Origin: Micromonospora coriariae
GTDB taxonomy: Bacteria > Actinomycetota > Actinomycetes > Mycobacteriales > Micromonosporaceae
Assembly: GCF_900091455.1 (NCBI RefSeq)
Contig: NZ_LT607412.1
Location: forward strand, 1,736,001 to 1,800,000
Direction of reading: 5' to 3'
Length of the DNA: 64,000 nt
The translations under genes and the position numbers were made by a program. This document shows positions 32,841 through 43,707 of this stretch, piece by piece (within the stretch, counting starts at the first letter, position 1; every line of letters begins with the position of its first letter). Under the pieces are notes generated by a model, which saw nothing but the letters and a program-made list of their open reading frames with translations, did no database searches and was not told where the DNA came from.

Positions 32841-33359
32841 TCAGCCGGCGCGGTGGGCCTGGATGGCGCGGCGGCGGGCGAGGCGATGCGCCCGGCGGAT
32901 CTCGGCCTCCCGGTACCGGCGCTCGTCCTCCGGCGTCTCCGGGAGCACCGGGCGGACCGTCCGCGGCGCCCCGCCCACGTCCACCCCGACGAAGACCAGG
33001 TACGCGGTGGCCACCCGGACCGGCGCGTCCTCGGCGGAGTCCCACCGTTCGGCGACCACCCGTACGCCCACCTCCATCGAGGTCTGCCCGGTCCAGTTCA
33101 CCTGGGCGTGCGCGTGCACCAGGTCACCGACCCGTACCGCCTCGGAGAAGACGATCTCGTCGATCGCCGCCGTCACCGCGGTCCCGCCGCTGTGCCGGGC
33201 TGCCGCGGCCCCCGCCACGTCGTCCACGAACTTCATCAGGACCCCGCCGTGCACGGTGCCGTACAGGTTCACGTCGACTGCGGTCATGATCTTGCTCAGG
33301 GTGACGCGGGAGTACGACGTCGGCTTGCCGGTCGGAGCGGCGGAGAGGTGCTCGGTCAT
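32841..33359 (-). CDS. Acyl-CoA thioesterase (hotdog fold)
   Basis: Protein of 172 residues of the BFIT/YciA-type hotdog thioesterases. NLYGTVHGGVLMKFVDDVAG holds the hotdog helix and catalytic Asp. AIDEIVFSEAVRVGDLVHAH and VNWTGQTSMEVGVRVVAE complete the fold. A basic C-terminal helix follows (RYREAEIRRAHRLARRRAI). It hydrolyses acyl-CoAs to free acids; the chain length is unknown. Its ATG is 23 bp from the divergent membrane protein gene. Confidence 0.9.
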   Translation of the reverse strand: MTEHLSAAPTGKPTSYSRVTLSKIMTAVDVNLYGTVHGGVLMKFVDDVAGAAAARHSGGTAVTAAIDEIVFSEAVRVGDLVHAHAQVNWTGQTSMEVGVRVVAERWDSAEDAPVRVATAYLVFVGVDVGGAPRTVRPVLPETPEDERRYREAEIRRAHRLARRRAIQAHRAG

Positions 33360-33382
33360 GCCGGAAACGGTACGGTGCCCGG

Positions 33383-34048
33383 ATGCGACATCTCTGGAGC
33401 TTCCTCGCCGGGCTGGTGGTGGTGCCCATCACCTGGGTGCTGGTCACACTCGGACAGGACGGGTCGAGCCGGACGGTCGACCGCTGGGTGGAGATCGGCA
33501 CGTTCAACACCGCCAACCTGATCGAGCCGGCCGTGTACCTCGGTGTCGGCGGTGTCCTGCTGGGCCTGCTCGGCACACTGCGCGTCTCGCCGCTGGGCCC
33601 GCTGGTCGCCGGGCTGCTGCTGGTCACCCCGTACGTCGGGATGTTCGTGGCGCCGTTCGAGGTACGGGATGCGATCCCGCACGGGTGGAAGGTGTTCGGC
33701 GACCCGCTGCCGCTGCGGCTTCCGGTGGAGAACGGCACCCTCTTCCTGATCGGCCTGCTGCTGCTGATGGCGGCGTTCAGCAGGCAACGTTGGCAGCAGT
33801 GGCCGCGTCCGGTGACCGAGCCGGCCATGGCAGCGGCGCCGACGGGTGGCCCCCGCAGCGACGACTTCACCCTGACCGACTGGCCACCCGCCGAGCCCGC
33901 CGAGCGCGACACCACCCCGCCCACCCTCGGTTACCCGGCCGATCCGACGCCGACCGACCCACTGCCCCGCCGGGTGGGTGGCGAGTCGCCGTGGTCCGCG
34001 CCGCCGCGCGGCCAGCCGCGCCCCGAGGACACCACCGAGATCCGCTGA
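33383..34048 (+). CDS. Four-helix membrane protein, unknown function
   Basis: Protein of 221 residues with about four membrane segments (LWSFLAGLVVVPITWVLVTL; VYLGVGGVLLGLLGTLRV; LGPLVAGLLLVTPYVGMFV; TLFLIGLLLLMAAFS) and a disordered, proline-rich cytoplasmic tail (about 145-221) containing TLTDWPP and TLGYPADPTPTDPLP. It is divergent from the thioesterase and convergent with the efflux pump. I do not recognise the family; it looks lineage-restricted. Confidence 0.75.
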   Translation: MRHLWSFLAGLVVVPITWVLVTLGQDGSSRTVDRWVEIGTFNTANLIEPAVYLGVGGVLLGLLGTLRVSPLGPLVAGLLLVTPYVGMFVAPFEVRDAIPHGWKVFGDPLPLRLPVENGTLFLIGLLLLMAAFSRQRWQQWPRPVTEPAMAAAPTGGPRSDDFTLTDWPPAEPAERDTTPPTLGYPADPTPTDPLPRRVGGESPWSAPPRGQPRPEDTTEIR

Positions 34049-34052
34049 CCGT

Positions 34053-34080
34053 GGGGCGGGCCGGGCGATCGGCCCGCCCC
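34053..34080. terminator. Bidirectional terminator hairpin
   Basis: GGGGCGGGCC (34053-34062) and GGCCCGCCCC (34071-34080) form a perfect 10-bp GC stem with an 8-base loop, five bases after the membrane protein stop and before the end of the convergent efflux pump gene. Confidence 0.7.
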
Positions 34081-34099
34081 CAACCCGGAACCCGCCGTG

Positions 34100-35392
34100 C
34101 TAGTGCAGTGCGACGGCCAGGTCCGCATCGACGGTGCCGAGGTCGGCGCGGGGAACGACGAAGAGCATGACCAGCGTCGCGGCGGCCATGCCGCCCGCGA
34201 TCACGATCGCCATCGGCACGCTCCCGGTGCCGAACAGGCCGACCAGCGGCGCCGACAGCGCGCCGACGCCGAACTGCACGGCGCCGAGCAGCGCGGCGGC
34301 GGTTCCGGCGGCCTCGCTGTGCCGGGTCATCGCCAGCGCCGGCGCGTTCGGCAGGGCCAGGCCCGCCGCGGCGAGGACCAGCCACAGCGACGCGAGCAGC
34401 GTGCCCAGACCACCGAGGCCGGTCGCGGCGAACATCACCAGCAGCAGCCCGGCCGCGGTCCCGGCGATCAGGGCGCTGATCAGGATCTGCTGCGGGGTGT
34501 AGCGGCGCAGCAGCCGGACGTTGAACTGGGTGGCGCCGATCAGGCCGACCGCGCCCGCCCCGAAGGCCAGCCCGAACTGCTGCTCGTTCAGGCCGTACTG
34601 CTCCTGGAGCACGAAGGACGAACCGGAGACGTACGCGAACAGCGCGGCCATGGCCAGCCCGGCGACCAGCACCAGACCGACGAACGCCCGGTCGTTGAGC
34701 AGCCGCCGGTAGTCCCGAATGGTGGCCCCCACCCCGCCGCGCCGACGGCGGGTCACGGGCAGGGTCTCCGGCAGCCGCAACGCGGCGACGACGATCAGCA
34801 GCGCGCCCAGCACGGCCAGCGCCGCGAAGACGCCCCGCCACTCGGTCCAGCGCAGCAGGCCACTGCCCAGGGTCGGCGCGAGGATCGGGGCCAGCCCCAT
34901 GACCAGCATCAGCCGGGAGAAGATCCGGGCGAACGAGGCGCCGCTGAACAGGTCGCGCACGACCGCGGTGGCGACCACTGTGGCGGCCGCCACGCCGAGC
35001 CCCTGGAGCACGCGCAGGGTGCCGAGCACGGCGATGTTGGGCGCGAAGACGCACAGCACGGACGCCACGACGTGCGCGGCCAGCCCGGCCAGCAGCGGCA
35101 CGCGCCGGCCCACCACGTCGGAGAGCGGCCCGATCAGCAGCTGGCCCAGCGCGAGGCCGAGCAGCGTGCCGGTCAGCGTCAACTGCACCGCGGTCTCGGT
35201 GGTCTGCAGGCCGGCCGTGATGGCGGGCAGGGCCGGCAGGTACATGTCGATGGTCAGCGGCCCGACCGCGATCATCGCGCCCAGCACGAGCACGAGTTGC
35301 GCCCGCTGGCGGTTGCTCATCAGGTCGCCGGGCAGCACCTCCCGCTCGGAGGCGGTGTCCGGGGCGGTCTTCTCCACCAACTGCTTCATCAT
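34100..35392 (-). CDS. Bcr/CflA-type drug efflux MFS transporter
   Basis: Drug:H+ antiporter of 430 residues with twelve predicted helices. After a cytoplasmic N-terminus (about 1-30), helix 1 reads LVLVLGAMIAVGPLTIDMYL with the DxYLPALP block typical of Bcr/CflA. The MFS loop 2-3 motif is IGPLSDVVGRRVPLL, and motif C in helix 5 is LMLVMGLAPILAPTLGSGLL. Substrates of the family include bicyclomycin, chloramphenicol-like drugs and sulfonamides; the substrate here is unknown. A palindrome at 35536-35560 upstream may be its operator. Confidence 0.9.
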   Translation of the reverse strand: MMKQLVEKTAPDTASEREVLPGDLMSNRQRAQLVLVLGAMIAVGPLTIDMYLPALPAITAGLQTTETAVQLTLTGTLLGLALGQLLIGPLSDVVGRRVPLLAGLAAHVVASVLCVFAPNIAVLGTLRVLQGLGVAAATVVATAVVRDLFSGASFARIFSRLMLVMGLAPILAPTLGSGLLRWTEWRGVFAALAVLGALLIVVAALRLPETLPVTRRRRGGVGATIRDYRRLLNDRAFVGLVLVAGLAMAALFAYVSGSSFVLQEQYGLNEQQFGLAFGAGAVGLIGATQFNVRLLRRYTPQQILISALIAGTAAGLLLVMFAATGLGGLGTLLASLWLVLAAAGLALPNAPALAMTRHSEAAGTAAALLGAVQFGVGALSAPLVGLFGTGSVPMAIVIAGGMAAATLVMLFVVPRADLGTVDADLAVALH

Positions 35393-35535
35393 CTCGATCT
35401 CTCTGCGTGGCTTCGGACGTCGTTGGGCGTGCCCGACGTTGGGCAGCGAGTGGATGGCGAGGCGGGGTCGCGGCGGACGCGCGGCCAGGGTGAACGGAAT
35501 GGTCGATCAGGCTCGGTGATTCTCCCTTCCAACCA

Positions 35536-35560
35536 ACATCGTTGACCCGCTCAACGATGT
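35536..35560. promoter_or_regulatory. 10-bp inverted repeat upstream of the efflux pump
   Basis: ACATCGTTGA (35536-35545) and TCAACGATGT (35551-35560) are exact reverse complements spaced by CCCGC. It is about 145 bp upstream of the pump start. Arm length, spacing and composition resemble TetR-family operators. No regulator gene is adjacent, so the repressor would be encoded elsewhere. Confidence 0.5.
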
Positions 35561-35589
35561 CGGTGTGTGGGGACTCACGTACGAACGCC

Positions 35590-35623
35590 GACCGCCTCAC
35601 CGCCGGGCGGCGGTGAGGCGGTC
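35590..35623 (-). terminator. Terminator of the acyl-CoA dehydrogenase gene
   Basis: A perfect 16-bp stem (35590-35605 with 35608-35623; arms start GACCGCCTCACC) with a 2-base gap, 25 bp after the dehydrogenase stop. It is strong enough to end transcription without a U-tract. Confidence 0.75.
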
Positions 35624-35648
35624 GGTCTCGAAGTCAGGTGGCGGGCGC

Positions 35649-36818
35649 CTAGACAGCGCCGCTGAGCAGTTGTCGCGCCATGACGATCCGCTGCACCTGG
35701 TTGGTGCCCTCGTAGATCTGGGTGATCTTGGCGTCCCGCATCATCCGCTCGACCGGGTAGTCCCGCGTGTAGCCGTACCCCCCGAGCAGCTGCACCGCGT
35801 CGGTGGTGATCTCCATGGCGGCGTCCGAGGCGAAGCACTTCGCCGCCGCGCCGAAGTAGGTCAGGTCCGCGTCGCCGCGCTCGGACTTGCCGGCCGCGGC
35901 GTAGGTGAGCTGCCGGGCCGCCTCCAGCTTCATGCCCATGTCGGCGAGCATGAACTGGACGCCCTGGAACTCGGCGACCGCCTTGCCGAACTGCCGGCGC
36001 TCGGCGACGTACCCCTTGGCGTAGTCGAGCGCGCCCTGCGCGATCCCGATGGCCTGGGCGGCGATGGTGACCCGGGTGTGGTCGAGGGTCTTCATCGCGG
36101 TGGCGAAGCCGGTGCCCTCCGCGCCGATGATGCGATCCGCCGGAATGCGTACGTTGTCCAGGTAGACCTCGCGGGTGGGCGAGCCCTTGATGCCGAGCTT
36201 CTTCTCCGGGGCGCCGAAGCTCACCCCGGCATCGGACTTCTCGACCACGAAGGCCGAGATTCCCCGGGACCGGGCCGTCGGGTCGGTGACCGCGAAGACG
36301 GTGTAGAACTCGGAGACGCCGGCGTTGGTGATCCAGCGCTTCACCCCGTTGAGCACCCAGTGATCCCCGTCACGCACCGCGCGGGTGGTCATCGAGGCCG
36401 CGTCGCTGCCCGCCTCCGGCTCGGAGAGGCAGTACGAGAACATCGCGTCCCCAGCCGCCACCGGCGTCAGGTAGCGCCGCTTGAGCTCCTCGGAGCCGGA
36501 CAGCAGCAGCGGCATCGTGCCGAGCTTGTTGACCGCCGGGATCAGCGAGGAGGACGCGCAGGCCCGCGCCACCTCCTCGATCACAATGGCGGTGGCCAGG
36601 GCATCCGCGCCGGCGCCGCCGTACTCCTCGGGGATGTGCGGGGCATGGAAGTCGGCCGCCCGCAGAGCGTCGTAGGACGCCTTCGGGAACTCACCGGTCT
36701 CGTCGGCCTCGGCGGCGTGCGGAGCCACCTTCGCCGTGCAGACCTCCCGGACCGCCTCCCGGATCGCCTCGTGCTCCTCCGGCAACCGGTAGACGTCGAA
36801 CGACTCGCCTGCGGCCAC
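35649..36818 (-). CDS. Acyl-CoA dehydrogenase
   Basis: FAD enzyme of 389 residues that introduces the alpha-beta double bond into acyl-CoAs. It has [20 protein letters not shown] (acyl-CoA/FAD site), [15 protein letters not shown], and the C-terminal [20 protein letters not shown]. The catalytic base is probably the glutamate of [15 protein letters not shown] (about residue 367). The GTG at 36818 is selected because AGGAGG lies six bases upstream; an ATG nine codons earlier precedes that site. It is monogenic and divergent from the sugar-nucleotide dehydrogenase. Confidence 0.92.
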   Translation of the reverse strand: MAAGESFDVYRLPEEHEAIREAVREVCTAKVAPHAAEADETGEFPKASYDALRAADFHAPHIPEEYGGAGADALATAIVIEEVARACASSSLIPAVNKLGTMPLLLSGSEELKRRYLTPVAAGDAMFSYCLSEPEAGSDAASMTTRAVRDGDHWVLNGVKRWITNAGVSEFYTVFAVTDPTARSRGISAFVVEKSDAGVSFGAPEKKLGIKGSPTREVYLDNVRIPADRIIGAEGTGFATAMKTLDHTRVTIAAQAIGIAQGALDYAKGYVAERRQFGKAVAEFQGVQFMLADMGMKLEAARQLTYAAAGKSERGDADLTYFGAAAKCFASDAAMEITTDAVQLLGGYGYTRDYPVERMMRDAKITQIYEGTNQVQRIVMARQLLSGAV

Positions 36819-37067
36819 GTTGGCCCTCCTCTTCACCGCTATCATGCGCAGTCTGTAGCCTCCGCTGACCGCGACCGCGCAGACTGAAGGATAGCGACTG
36901 CAGTTCAGGTGGATGTTACCGGCGCGTAGGTACAGGTTCGACGGAGCACCCCGGCCGCCGAGCGATGATGGAAGACAGACAATGAGCCACCCCTCCGGTG
37001 CCCGGCCAGGCGCCGCAGCAGAATGCGACGCGACGAAGCGCCGCCAGTGCGAGCGGAGAAGACAGGC

Positions 37068-38495
37068 GTGACGATCCCCTATCCCACCATCCAGCCGACC
37101 CCCGCCATCGCCACGGTGTCGCCGCCCTCGGGCGCGCCCCGTCCGCGGGTGACGTTCCTGGGGACCGGTTACCTGGGTGCGACGTACGCCATCTGCTACG
37201 CCGAACTGGGCTACGAGGTGCTCGGCTTCGACGTGGACGCAGACAAGATCGCGATGCTGAACGCCGGTCAGGTGCCGATCCACGAGCCGGGCCTGGACGA
37301 GCTGCTCAAGCGCAACCTGGCCGCCGGCCGGCTGCGGTTCAGCACCGACATCGCGGAGACCGCCGAGTTCGGCGACGTGCACTTCATCTGCGTCGGCACC
37401 CCCCAGCGGGCCGACGGAATGGGCGCCGACCTGTCGTACGTCGAGGCGTCGGTGACCAGCCTCGCGCAGCACCTGACCCGCAAGTCGCTGATCGTCGGCA
37501 AGTCCACCGTGCCGGTGGGCACCGCCGACTGGGTGGAGCAGCTGGTCGGCAAGCACACTCCCAACGACCTGGGCGTCGAGGTGGCGTGGAGCCCCGAGTT
37601 CCTCCAGGAGGGCTTCGCCGTCGACGACGTGCTGCGCCCGAACCGGATCGTGGTCGGCGTGAAGAGCGAGTGGGCCAACGGCATGCTCTACGCCGCGCAC
37701 AAGGGCGTGTTCGACCTGGCCGCCACCGAGGACCGCGAGGTGCCCCTCGTGGTCACCGACTTCGCGACCGCCGAACTGGTCAAGGTCGCCGCGAACGCGT
37801 TCCTGGCCACCAAGATCTCCTTCATCAACGCGATGGCCGAGGTCTGCGAGGCCTCCGGCGGCGACGTCACCCAGCTGGCGCGGGCGATCGGCTACGACCC
37901 GCGGATCGGCAACCGGTTCCTCCAGGCCGGCCTCGGCTTCGGCGGCGCCTGCCTGCCCAAGGACATTCGGGCCTTCCAGGCACGGGCTCAGGAGCTGGGT
38001 GCCGGGGAGGCACTGCGCTTCCTGCACGAGGTCGACCTGATCAACCTGCGCCGCCGTACCCGGGTGCTCCAGCTCGCCGCGGACCTGCTCGGCCGCCGCT
38101 CCGGGCCGGCCGGCCCGGACTTCTCCGGCACCCGGATCGCCGTGCTGGGCGCCACCTTCAAGCCCAACACCGACGACGTCCGCGACGCCCCGGCGCTCGC
38201 CGTCGCCGCGCTGCTGCAGAAGGCCGGCGCCGACGTGCACGTGTACGACCCGCAGGGCACCGAGAACGCTCGCCGCGCGGTACCCGAGCTGACCTACGAG
38301 ACCGGCATCAACGAGGCGGTCACCGGCGCCGACCTGGTGTGCGTCCTCACCGAGTGGGCCGACTTCCGCAACGCCGACCCGGTCGCCCTCGGCGAGCTGG
38401 TCGCCGGCCGCAAGGTGGTCGACGGCCGCAACTGCCTCGACTCCGCACTGTGGACCCAGGCCGGCTGGGAGTACCGGGGCATGGGCCGCCCCTGA
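37068..38495 (+). CDS. UDP-glucose/GDP-mannose dehydrogenase family protein
   Basis: NAD-dependent four-electron oxidation of a sugar nucleotide to the uronate. It has 475 residues. The Rossmann motif is [20 protein letters not shown], the catalytic cysteine lies in [11 protein letters not shown], and the C-terminal UDP-binding domain opens [23 protein letters not shown]-glucose 6-dehydrogenase is most likely. The GTG at 37068 (after GGAGAAG) is preferred; ATG 37023 would add 15 residues. It is followed after 150 bp by the giant membrane protein, possibly co-transcribed. Confidence 0.9.
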   Translation: MTIPYPTIQPTPAIATVSPPSGAPRPRVTFLGTGYLGATYAICYAELGYEVLGFDVDADKIAMLNAGQVPIHEPGLDELLKRNLAAGRLRFSTDIAETAEFGDVHFICVGTPQRADGMGADLSYVEASVTSLAQHLTRKSLIVGKSTVPVGTADWVEQLVGKHTPNDLGVEVAWSPEFLQEGFAVDDVLRPNRIVVGVKSEWANGMLYAAHKGVFDLAATEDREVPLVVTDFATAELVKVAANAFLATKISFINAMAEVCEASGGDVTQLARAIGYDPRIGNRFLQAGLGFGGACLPKDIRAFQARAQELGAGEALRFLHEVDLINLRRRTRVLQLAADLLGRRSGPAGPDFSGTRIAVLGATFKPNTDDVRDAPALAVAALLQKAGADVHVYDPQGTENARRAVPELTYETGINEAVTGADLVCVLTEWADFRNADPVALGELVAGRKVVDGRNCLDSALWTQAGWEYRGMGRP

Positions 38496-38645
38496 CGGAT
38501 CCCACCCATCGGCCGGTCGCGGAGTACATCTCCGTGGCCGGCCGGTGTCGTTGTTTGCCCCGGACCCGCCGACAAGTGTCGAAATCCGCGCCAGCTTTGG
38601 GCATGCTGCGACAGTGGGAGTCCACAGTGCGGGTGGAGGGGTGTC

Positions 38646-41600
38646 GTGGCGACGTTTCAGTGCTCCTCGTGCGGCCGGGAGATCAAACCGGCCGTCCGCT
38701 GCCCGCACTGTGGGGCCGATCAGGCCCAGTGGGTCGAACACCTGGCCGACATCGAACGCTCGATCGCGGAGATGAAGGCGCGCGACGCCGCCATCGCCCG
38801 CGAGCAGCGGCAGATCGCCGCCAAGATGCAGGCCGCGCTCTTCCAGCGGGACATCCTCGCGCACGCCGGTGAGGAACGACTCAAGCAGGCCACCCGGCCC
38901 CGGCGGGTGCTGCGCCGCCGTCCCAGCCGCCGGCCACCGACCGCCGCCACCGGCGCCCCACCCCGGGTGCCCCGTCAGGGCACCCCACCCATCGGGGAGG
39001 ACCCGCCGCCGCTCCCGCCCCAGGCGTCCTGGCTCGATGCGGACGACCCGGAGCACCCACCGGAGGCGTCCTCCCGCGAGGTGCAGAACATCCCCCTCGG
39101 GCTGGGCGCGCTGCTGCTCGGGGTCGCCGCGGTGGTCTTCGCCGCGGTGGCGACCAGCTCGATGGACGCGCTGGCCCGGCTCGGCATCCTGCTCCTCGCC
39201 ACGGTACTGATGCTGCTCGCCCCGCCGGCGCTGGCCCGACGCGGGCTCACCTCGACCGCCGAGACGATCTCCGCGGTCGGCCTGCTGCTGGTGCCGCTTG
39301 CCGGGAACGCCCTGTGGGCGGTGGACCGGATCGGCAACGGCGGGGCCTCCGGCGCGATCTTCGCCGGGGTGATCTTCGCGGTCACCGCCGTTGTCGCGTT
39401 CGGATACGCCGGCTGGACGGGCCTGCGTACACCCCGGTTCGCCACCGTGCTCGCCGCGCAGCCGGTGCTGCCGCTGCTGGCCTACGACCGGGTCACCGGG
39501 CCGGGCGGCTGGGCCCTGGTGCTCACCCTGGTCGCAGTCCTCGACCTCTGGCTGACCCGCTCCGCAGTGACGGTGGAGCGACCCGTCCGGCAGGACCTGC
39601 CGGACCCGGGCACGCCGTCCGCGCCCCGGCAACGCGCCGCCGAGAGCCGGCCCGAGGGCGACCCGGAGGAGGCCGCCGAGCTGATCGACGCCGGCCCGGG
39701 GGCCGCCGACACCCGGCCGGTGCGCCCGGTGCCCGGTCTGCGGGAGCTGATCTGGCTGCTCCACGGGGTGGCGGTCGCCGTCGCCCTGGCGTACGCCGTC
39801 ACCGCCCTGCTCCGGGCGGAGACCGTGCCGGCGGCGACCGGTGCCGGGATGGCGCTGTTGCTGGCCGCCACGGTCGGGTTGGGCGGCGCGCTGGTGCTGC
39901 GCCGCCCACCGCTGCCCGACGTCGCGGCCGGCATCCTCACCCTGGCCGTGATCGGGACGCTCGGCCGGATCGCCTCGGTGGCGCTGCCCGGCCGGGCTCT
40001 GCTGCTGATCGCGGCGGTCATCACGGTGACCGGGCTGGCCGTGCGCGCGGTCCCCGAGGCCGCCCGGCGCGGCCCACAGGTCGCCTCGGCGGTGGCGCTC
40101 ACCGTCAGCGGACTGGTGGTCGCGGGGGGCGCGCTGCGCGCCGGCGTGGCCCCGGTCCGGGCGTCGCTGCCGGCCTGGGGCGCCGACCTCGACCGGTATC
40201 CGGCCGAGTTGGCCGCCGCGGTCGGCCCGACGACCTGGCAGCTCGCAGCCGCCGCGTTCCTGCTCACCATCGCCGCGGTGCTGGCCCTGCCGCCGGACAT
40301 CCGCCGCGAGTTCGCGGTCGCCGGGGCGGCACTGACCGCGCTGGCCGTGCCGGCCTCCTTCGGTCTCGGCTGGGCGTCGGCACCCTGGCCGATGGTGCTC
40401 ACCGCCGTCGGCATCGGGGTGACCGGCCTCTCCGCGCGGACCAGCCGGGCCGCGCTGGCGCACGCCGTCGGGGCCGCCCTGGTGGGCCTGCTCGGAGCGG
40501 GCGCCAGCCTGGCCGGGCCGACGCTCACCGCCGCGGTCCTGCTCACCCTCTTCGCGGCCGGCGCTCTGGTCGCGCTGGCACCCCGGGTCCGGATCGCCTC
40601 GGCCGCCGCCGACACGGTGACCGCCTGGGCCGCCGGGGGCGCCGCGTTCGCGCTGCCCGGGGCCGTCGCCGCGTTCGTGGCCGCCACCGTACCCACCGAC
40701 CCGACCCCCACCCCGGCCAGCCTGCGCGAGGTGACCGTCCCGGTGCTGGCCGCGAGCTTCCTCGCGGTCTGCGTGACCCTCGGCTACGCCGCCGTGGTGC
40801 AGGTGTCCCAACGGCGCATCCCGGCGCCGCTGTCCGTCGGCACCGGACTGGGCGCACTGGTGGTCACCGCCGCCGCCTTCGGCGCGCCCGGAGCGACAGT
40901 CGCCGACGCCTGGGTCGGCGCCCTGCTGCTGGTCGCCGCTGTGCTGCTCTTCCTGGCACCGTCGATCGACGCGGGCCGCCGCTCCGACCTCACCCTGGAC
41001 GGCTCGGACCTGGCCGCCGCAGCGGTCACCACCGCCCTGATCGCCACACTGGTCCGGATCGCCGCCGTGCTGACCCCGGGCGGGCAGTTGGCGGTGGCCG
41101 CCGGCCTGGTGCTGCTGGTCGCCGTCGGCGCCCGCGCCATGCCCGAGGAATGGCGGCGCGGGCCCATTCTCGGCATCACCGTCGGCGGCCTGCTGATCGG
41201 CGTACTCGCCGGGTGGACGGCGCTGCGCGGGGGACTCGGCGTGCTGGCGACCCCCGGCCCGATCTGGGACGGCGACCTGAGTGGCTGGCCGGCCGCGCCG
41301 ACCGGTGGCGCCACCTGGCAGGCCCCGGTCGCGTTGGCCCTGCTGTCCATCGCCGCCGGCATTCTGCTCCCCCCTCCGTGGCGGTGGGACGTGTCCGGCG
41401 CCGCGGTGGTGCTGGCCACGATCGGCGCGCCCACCGCGTTCGACCTGCCCTGGTGGTCACCGGTCCTGGTCGGCGGAATGGTCGCCACCGTCTACGGGAT
41501 GGCCGCGGTGGCCACGGAGGAGGCCCGCGCCGGACTGTCCCGGGCCACCGTGGCCGGAGTGGTCGCGCTGCACGCGGCCGGCGCCGGCCTGGTCCGGCCG

Positions 41601-43541
41601 TGGACCACCGCGCTGGCGCTGGGCAGCATCGCGCTGATCGGCGTGGTGGTGGCCGCGCTGGCCCGCGTACTGGCCGGCCCGCAGGTGACCGACATCGCGA
41701 CCGAGGGGATGCCGCCGCACCTGGTGCAGATCGGCGGTGCGGCGGCCGGCGCCGCGCTGCTGGCTCTGCCCGGCGCGGTGGCGGCTCTGGCCGCCGAATT
41801 CGAACACTCGGCACAGGTGGTGCTGACCGCCGCGCTGGCCGCGTCCAGCCTCGGCCTGGCCGCCGTGGCCGCGGTCCGCAGGCACGTCCCGCAGTACCTG
41901 CCGTGGGTCAGTGTGGCAGTGGTCGGCGGGGCCACCATCAGCGCGCTCGCCGCCATCCCCACCGGCCTCGCGTCGGGCGTCTACGCGGCCGCCGCGGCGC
42001 TGCTCGGCGTACTGGCCGAGCTGGTCCGCGCGGCCACCGTGCCGCCGGCCGGCTCGGCCCAGCCGGTCCGGCGCTGGGCGGTCCTGCTCGACGGCGCGCT
42101 ACGGCGGTTGCCGGACGACCCGGAGCGGCGGCGGTGGCGGGTCAGCCCGTCCGCCGGCGCGCTGGCCGCGGCGGCCCTGCCGACCGCCCTCGCGCTCGCC
42201 TCGATCACGCCTGCCCTGGTCACCGCCCTGGTCGATCCGCACCGCACGTTGACCCGCATCTGGGAGGGACCGCCACCGGAACTGCTCAGCCCGCCACCGG
42301 ACGTCGTCGACCCGACCCATGTGCTGACCGCGCTGCTGCTCACCGCGACCGCGGCGCTCGCCGCCACCGGGTTCAGCGGCGGACGGCGATCCCGGGCCGT
42401 GCCGGTGGTGCTGCCCGGCGCCGCCGTCACGCTGCTGATCACGCCCATCGCGCTGGGCAACGGTTGGCCGGCAAGCGCCCTCGCCGCGCTCTCGGTCTTC
42501 ACCATCGCGATGCTCGGTCTCGCACTGACCCCGCCTCCGCCGCTGGTCGAACCGGCCCGCTCGCTGCGGTTGGCCCGGGTGCTGGTCTTCGTCATCGGCC
42601 TGGCCGCCGGGGGCGCCGGGCTGGCCGGCAGCCTGGCCACCCGGGAGCTGACGCTGTTCACCCTCGGCGGCGCGGTCGGCGTGGGCGTGGTGGCGGCGCT
42701 GTACGGCGCCACCCAGCGGGCCCGCATCCTCGGCTGGCTCTTCGCCTCGCTGATGGCGCAGCTCTTCGTGCTCACCGCCGGCCTGGTCGCCGGGCTGGCC
42801 GCGGTCTGGTCCGCGTTCGGGGTCCTCGCGGTCGGAGCGGTCCTGCAGGTGTTCGCGGCGACCCTGCCCCGACTGCGCCGCCCGGAGGCCCAGCGCGAAG
42901 CCGCGACCGTGGAGTGGAGCGGGTACGCGGCCGCGCTGATCGCGCTGGCCCTCGCCTTCGACTCGCCCCGGCACATCGCCGCCCTGCTGGCCGCCTGGGG
43001 CGCGGTCCTCGGGGTGGCGGCGACGCGACCCGGTCGCCGGCCGGTGGAGCGGCGAATCCTGTTCTGGGCCGTGGTCGCCTGCGAGATCACCGCCTGGTGG
43101 ATCCTGATGCGGGTCGCCGACGTGGCGCTGCCCGAGGCGTACACGCTGCCGTTCGCCGCGCTGGCTCTGCTGGTCGGGGTGTTGGAGCTGCGCCAGCGGT
43201 CGGACATGAGCAGTTGGGTGGCGTACGGGCCGGCCCTGGTCGCCGCGTTCGTGCCCACTCTGGCGATCGTGCTGGCCACCGAGTCCAGCACGCTGCGGCA
43301 GATGCTGCTGCTGCTCGGCGCGGTCGCGGTGCTGATCTTCGGCTCGTCCAGCCGGCAGCAGGCGCCGGTGATCGTCGGCTCGTCGGTCACCGCGATCACC
43401 GCGATCCACGCGCTGTTCAGCCTCGGCCCGTGGCTGGCACTGATCCCGGTGGGCATCCTGCTGCTGATCCTCGGCGCCAGCAACGAGCGCCGCCGCCGCG
43501 CCCAGGAACGCCTGCAGACGGCCCTACGCGGCATGAGATGA
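38646..43541 (+). CDS. Giant (1631 aa) zinc-ribbon polytopic membrane protein
   Basis: GTG start with GGAGG six bases upstream. Residues 1-25 form a zinc ribbon with two CxxC knuckles ([10 protein letters not shown] and [10 protein letters not shown]). Residues 28-80 are a charged coiled-coil-like helix ([20 protein letters not shown]). Residues 85-145 are basic and proline-rich. Residues from about 150 to the end hold several dozen hydrophobic helices. It resembles actinobacterial proteins named after SCO7613. The hydrophobic part is built from repeats of about 330-365 residues (equivalent points near 531, 894 and 1225). No transport or catalytic motif is visible. It lies 150 bp downstream of the UDP-glucose dehydrogenase gene. 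The function is unknown. Confidence 0.85.
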   Translation: MATFQCSSCGREIKPAVRCPHCGADQAQWVEHLADIERSIAEMKARDAAIAREQRQIAAKMQAALFQRDILAHAGEERLKQATRPRRVLRRRPSRRPPTAATGAPPRVPRQGTPPIGEDPPPLPPQASWLDADDPEHPPEASSREVQNIPLGLGALLLGVAAVVFAAVATSSMDALARLGILLLATVLMLLAPPALARRGLTSTAETISAVGLLLVPLAGNALWAVDRIGNGGASGAIFAGVIFAVTAVVAFGYAGWTGLRTPRFATVLAAQPVLPLLAYDRVTGPGGWALVLTLVAVLDLWLTRSAVTVERPVRQDLPDPGTPSAPRQRAAESRPEGDPEEAAELIDAGPGAADTRPVRPVPGLRELIWLLHGVAVAVALAYAVTALLRAETVPAATGAGMALLLAATVGLGGALVLRRPPLPDVAAGILTLAVIGTLGRIASVALPGRALLLIAAVITVTGLAVRAVPEAARRGPQVASAVALTVSGLVVAGGALRAGVAPVRASLPAWGADLDRYPAELAAAVGPTTWQLAAAAFLLTIAAVLALPPDIRREFAVAGAALTALAVPASFGLGWASAPWPMVLTAVGIGVTGLSARTSRAALAHAVGAALVGLLGAGASLAGPTLTAAVLLTLFAAGALVALAPRVRIASAAADTVTAWAAGGAAFALPGAVAAFVAATVPTDPTPTPASLREVTVPVLAASFLAVCVTLGYAAVVQVSQRRIPAPLSVGTGLGALVVTAAAFGAPGATVADAWVGALLLVAAVLLFLAPSIDAGRRSDLTLDGSDLAAAAVTTALIATLVRIAAVLTPGGQLAVAAGLVLLVAVGARAMPEEWRRGPILGITVGGLLIGVLAGWTALRGGLGVLATPGPIWDGDLSGWPAAPTGGATWQAPVALALLSIAAGILLPPPWRWDVSGAAVVLATIGAPTAFDLPWWSPVLVGGMVATVYGMAAVATEEARAGLSRATVAGVVALHAAGAGLVRPWTTALALGSIALIGVVVAALARVLAGPQVTDIATEGMPPHLVQIGGAAAGAALLALPGAVAALAAEFEHSAQVVLTAALAASSLGLAAVAAVRRHVPQYLPWVSVAVVGGATISALAAIPTGLASGVYAAAAALLGVLAELVRAATVPPAGSAQPVRRWAVLLDGALRRLPDDPERRRWRVSPSAGALAAAALPTALALASITPALVTALVDPHRTLTRIWEGPPPELLSPPPDVVDPTHVLTALLLTATAALAATGFSGGRRSRAVPVVLPGAAVTLLITPIALGNGWPASALAALSVFTIAMLGLALTPPPPLVEPARSLRLARVLVFVIGLAAGGAGLAGSLATRELTLFTLGGAVGVGVVAALYGATQRARILGWLFASLMAQLFVLTAGLVAGLAAVWSAFGVLAVGAVLQVFAATLPRLRRPEAQREAATVEWSGYAAALIALALAFDSPRHIAALLAAWGAVLGVAATRPGRRPVERRILFWAVVACEITAWWILMRVADVALPEAYTLPFAALALLVGVLELRQRSDMSSWVAYGPALVAAFVPTLAIVLATESSTLRQMLLLLGAVAVLIFGSSSRQQAPVIVGSSVTAITAIHALFSLGPWLALIPVGILLLILGASNERRRRAQERLQTALRGMR

Positions 43542-43707
43542 ATTCGAGGGTCCCTGCGGCGTGCGTGGGTGGGCACCGCAAGCGTGCCAGGTACGCGCGC
43601 CGGCTCCGGTAAGCGTGGGGGTGGGTGCGCCGGCAGCGGTGAGCGTGGAGCCTGGCCAACCTTCCGGACAAGATGACGCACCACAGCGGCCAAGATCCGC
43701 ACCACAA

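Noticed and set aside
32785..34170. Plus-strand 461-codon frame starting in repeat R1
   Set aside because: It begins within the repeat and runs antisense to the thioesterase gene, then out of frame with the membrane protein; no domain.
35649..36845. Alternative ATG nine codons upstream for the acyl-CoA dehydrogenase
   Set aside because: AGGAGG lies inside this extension at ideal distance before the GTG at 36818, so translation should start at the GTG.
35649..40811. Very long (1720 codon) minus-strand open frame
   Set aside because: Only its 3' end (35649-36818) is a real gene, the acyl-CoA dehydrogenase. The rest is antisense to the UDP-glucose dehydrogenase and the giant membrane protein; it is low-complexity Gly/Arg/Gln sequence caused by high GC.
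39314..43612. Plus-strand frame of 1432 codons overlapping the giant membrane protein
   Set aside because: Frame-shifted shadow of 38646-43541; composition is Arg/Gly/Pro-rich with no recognisable domain and no ribosome-binding site.
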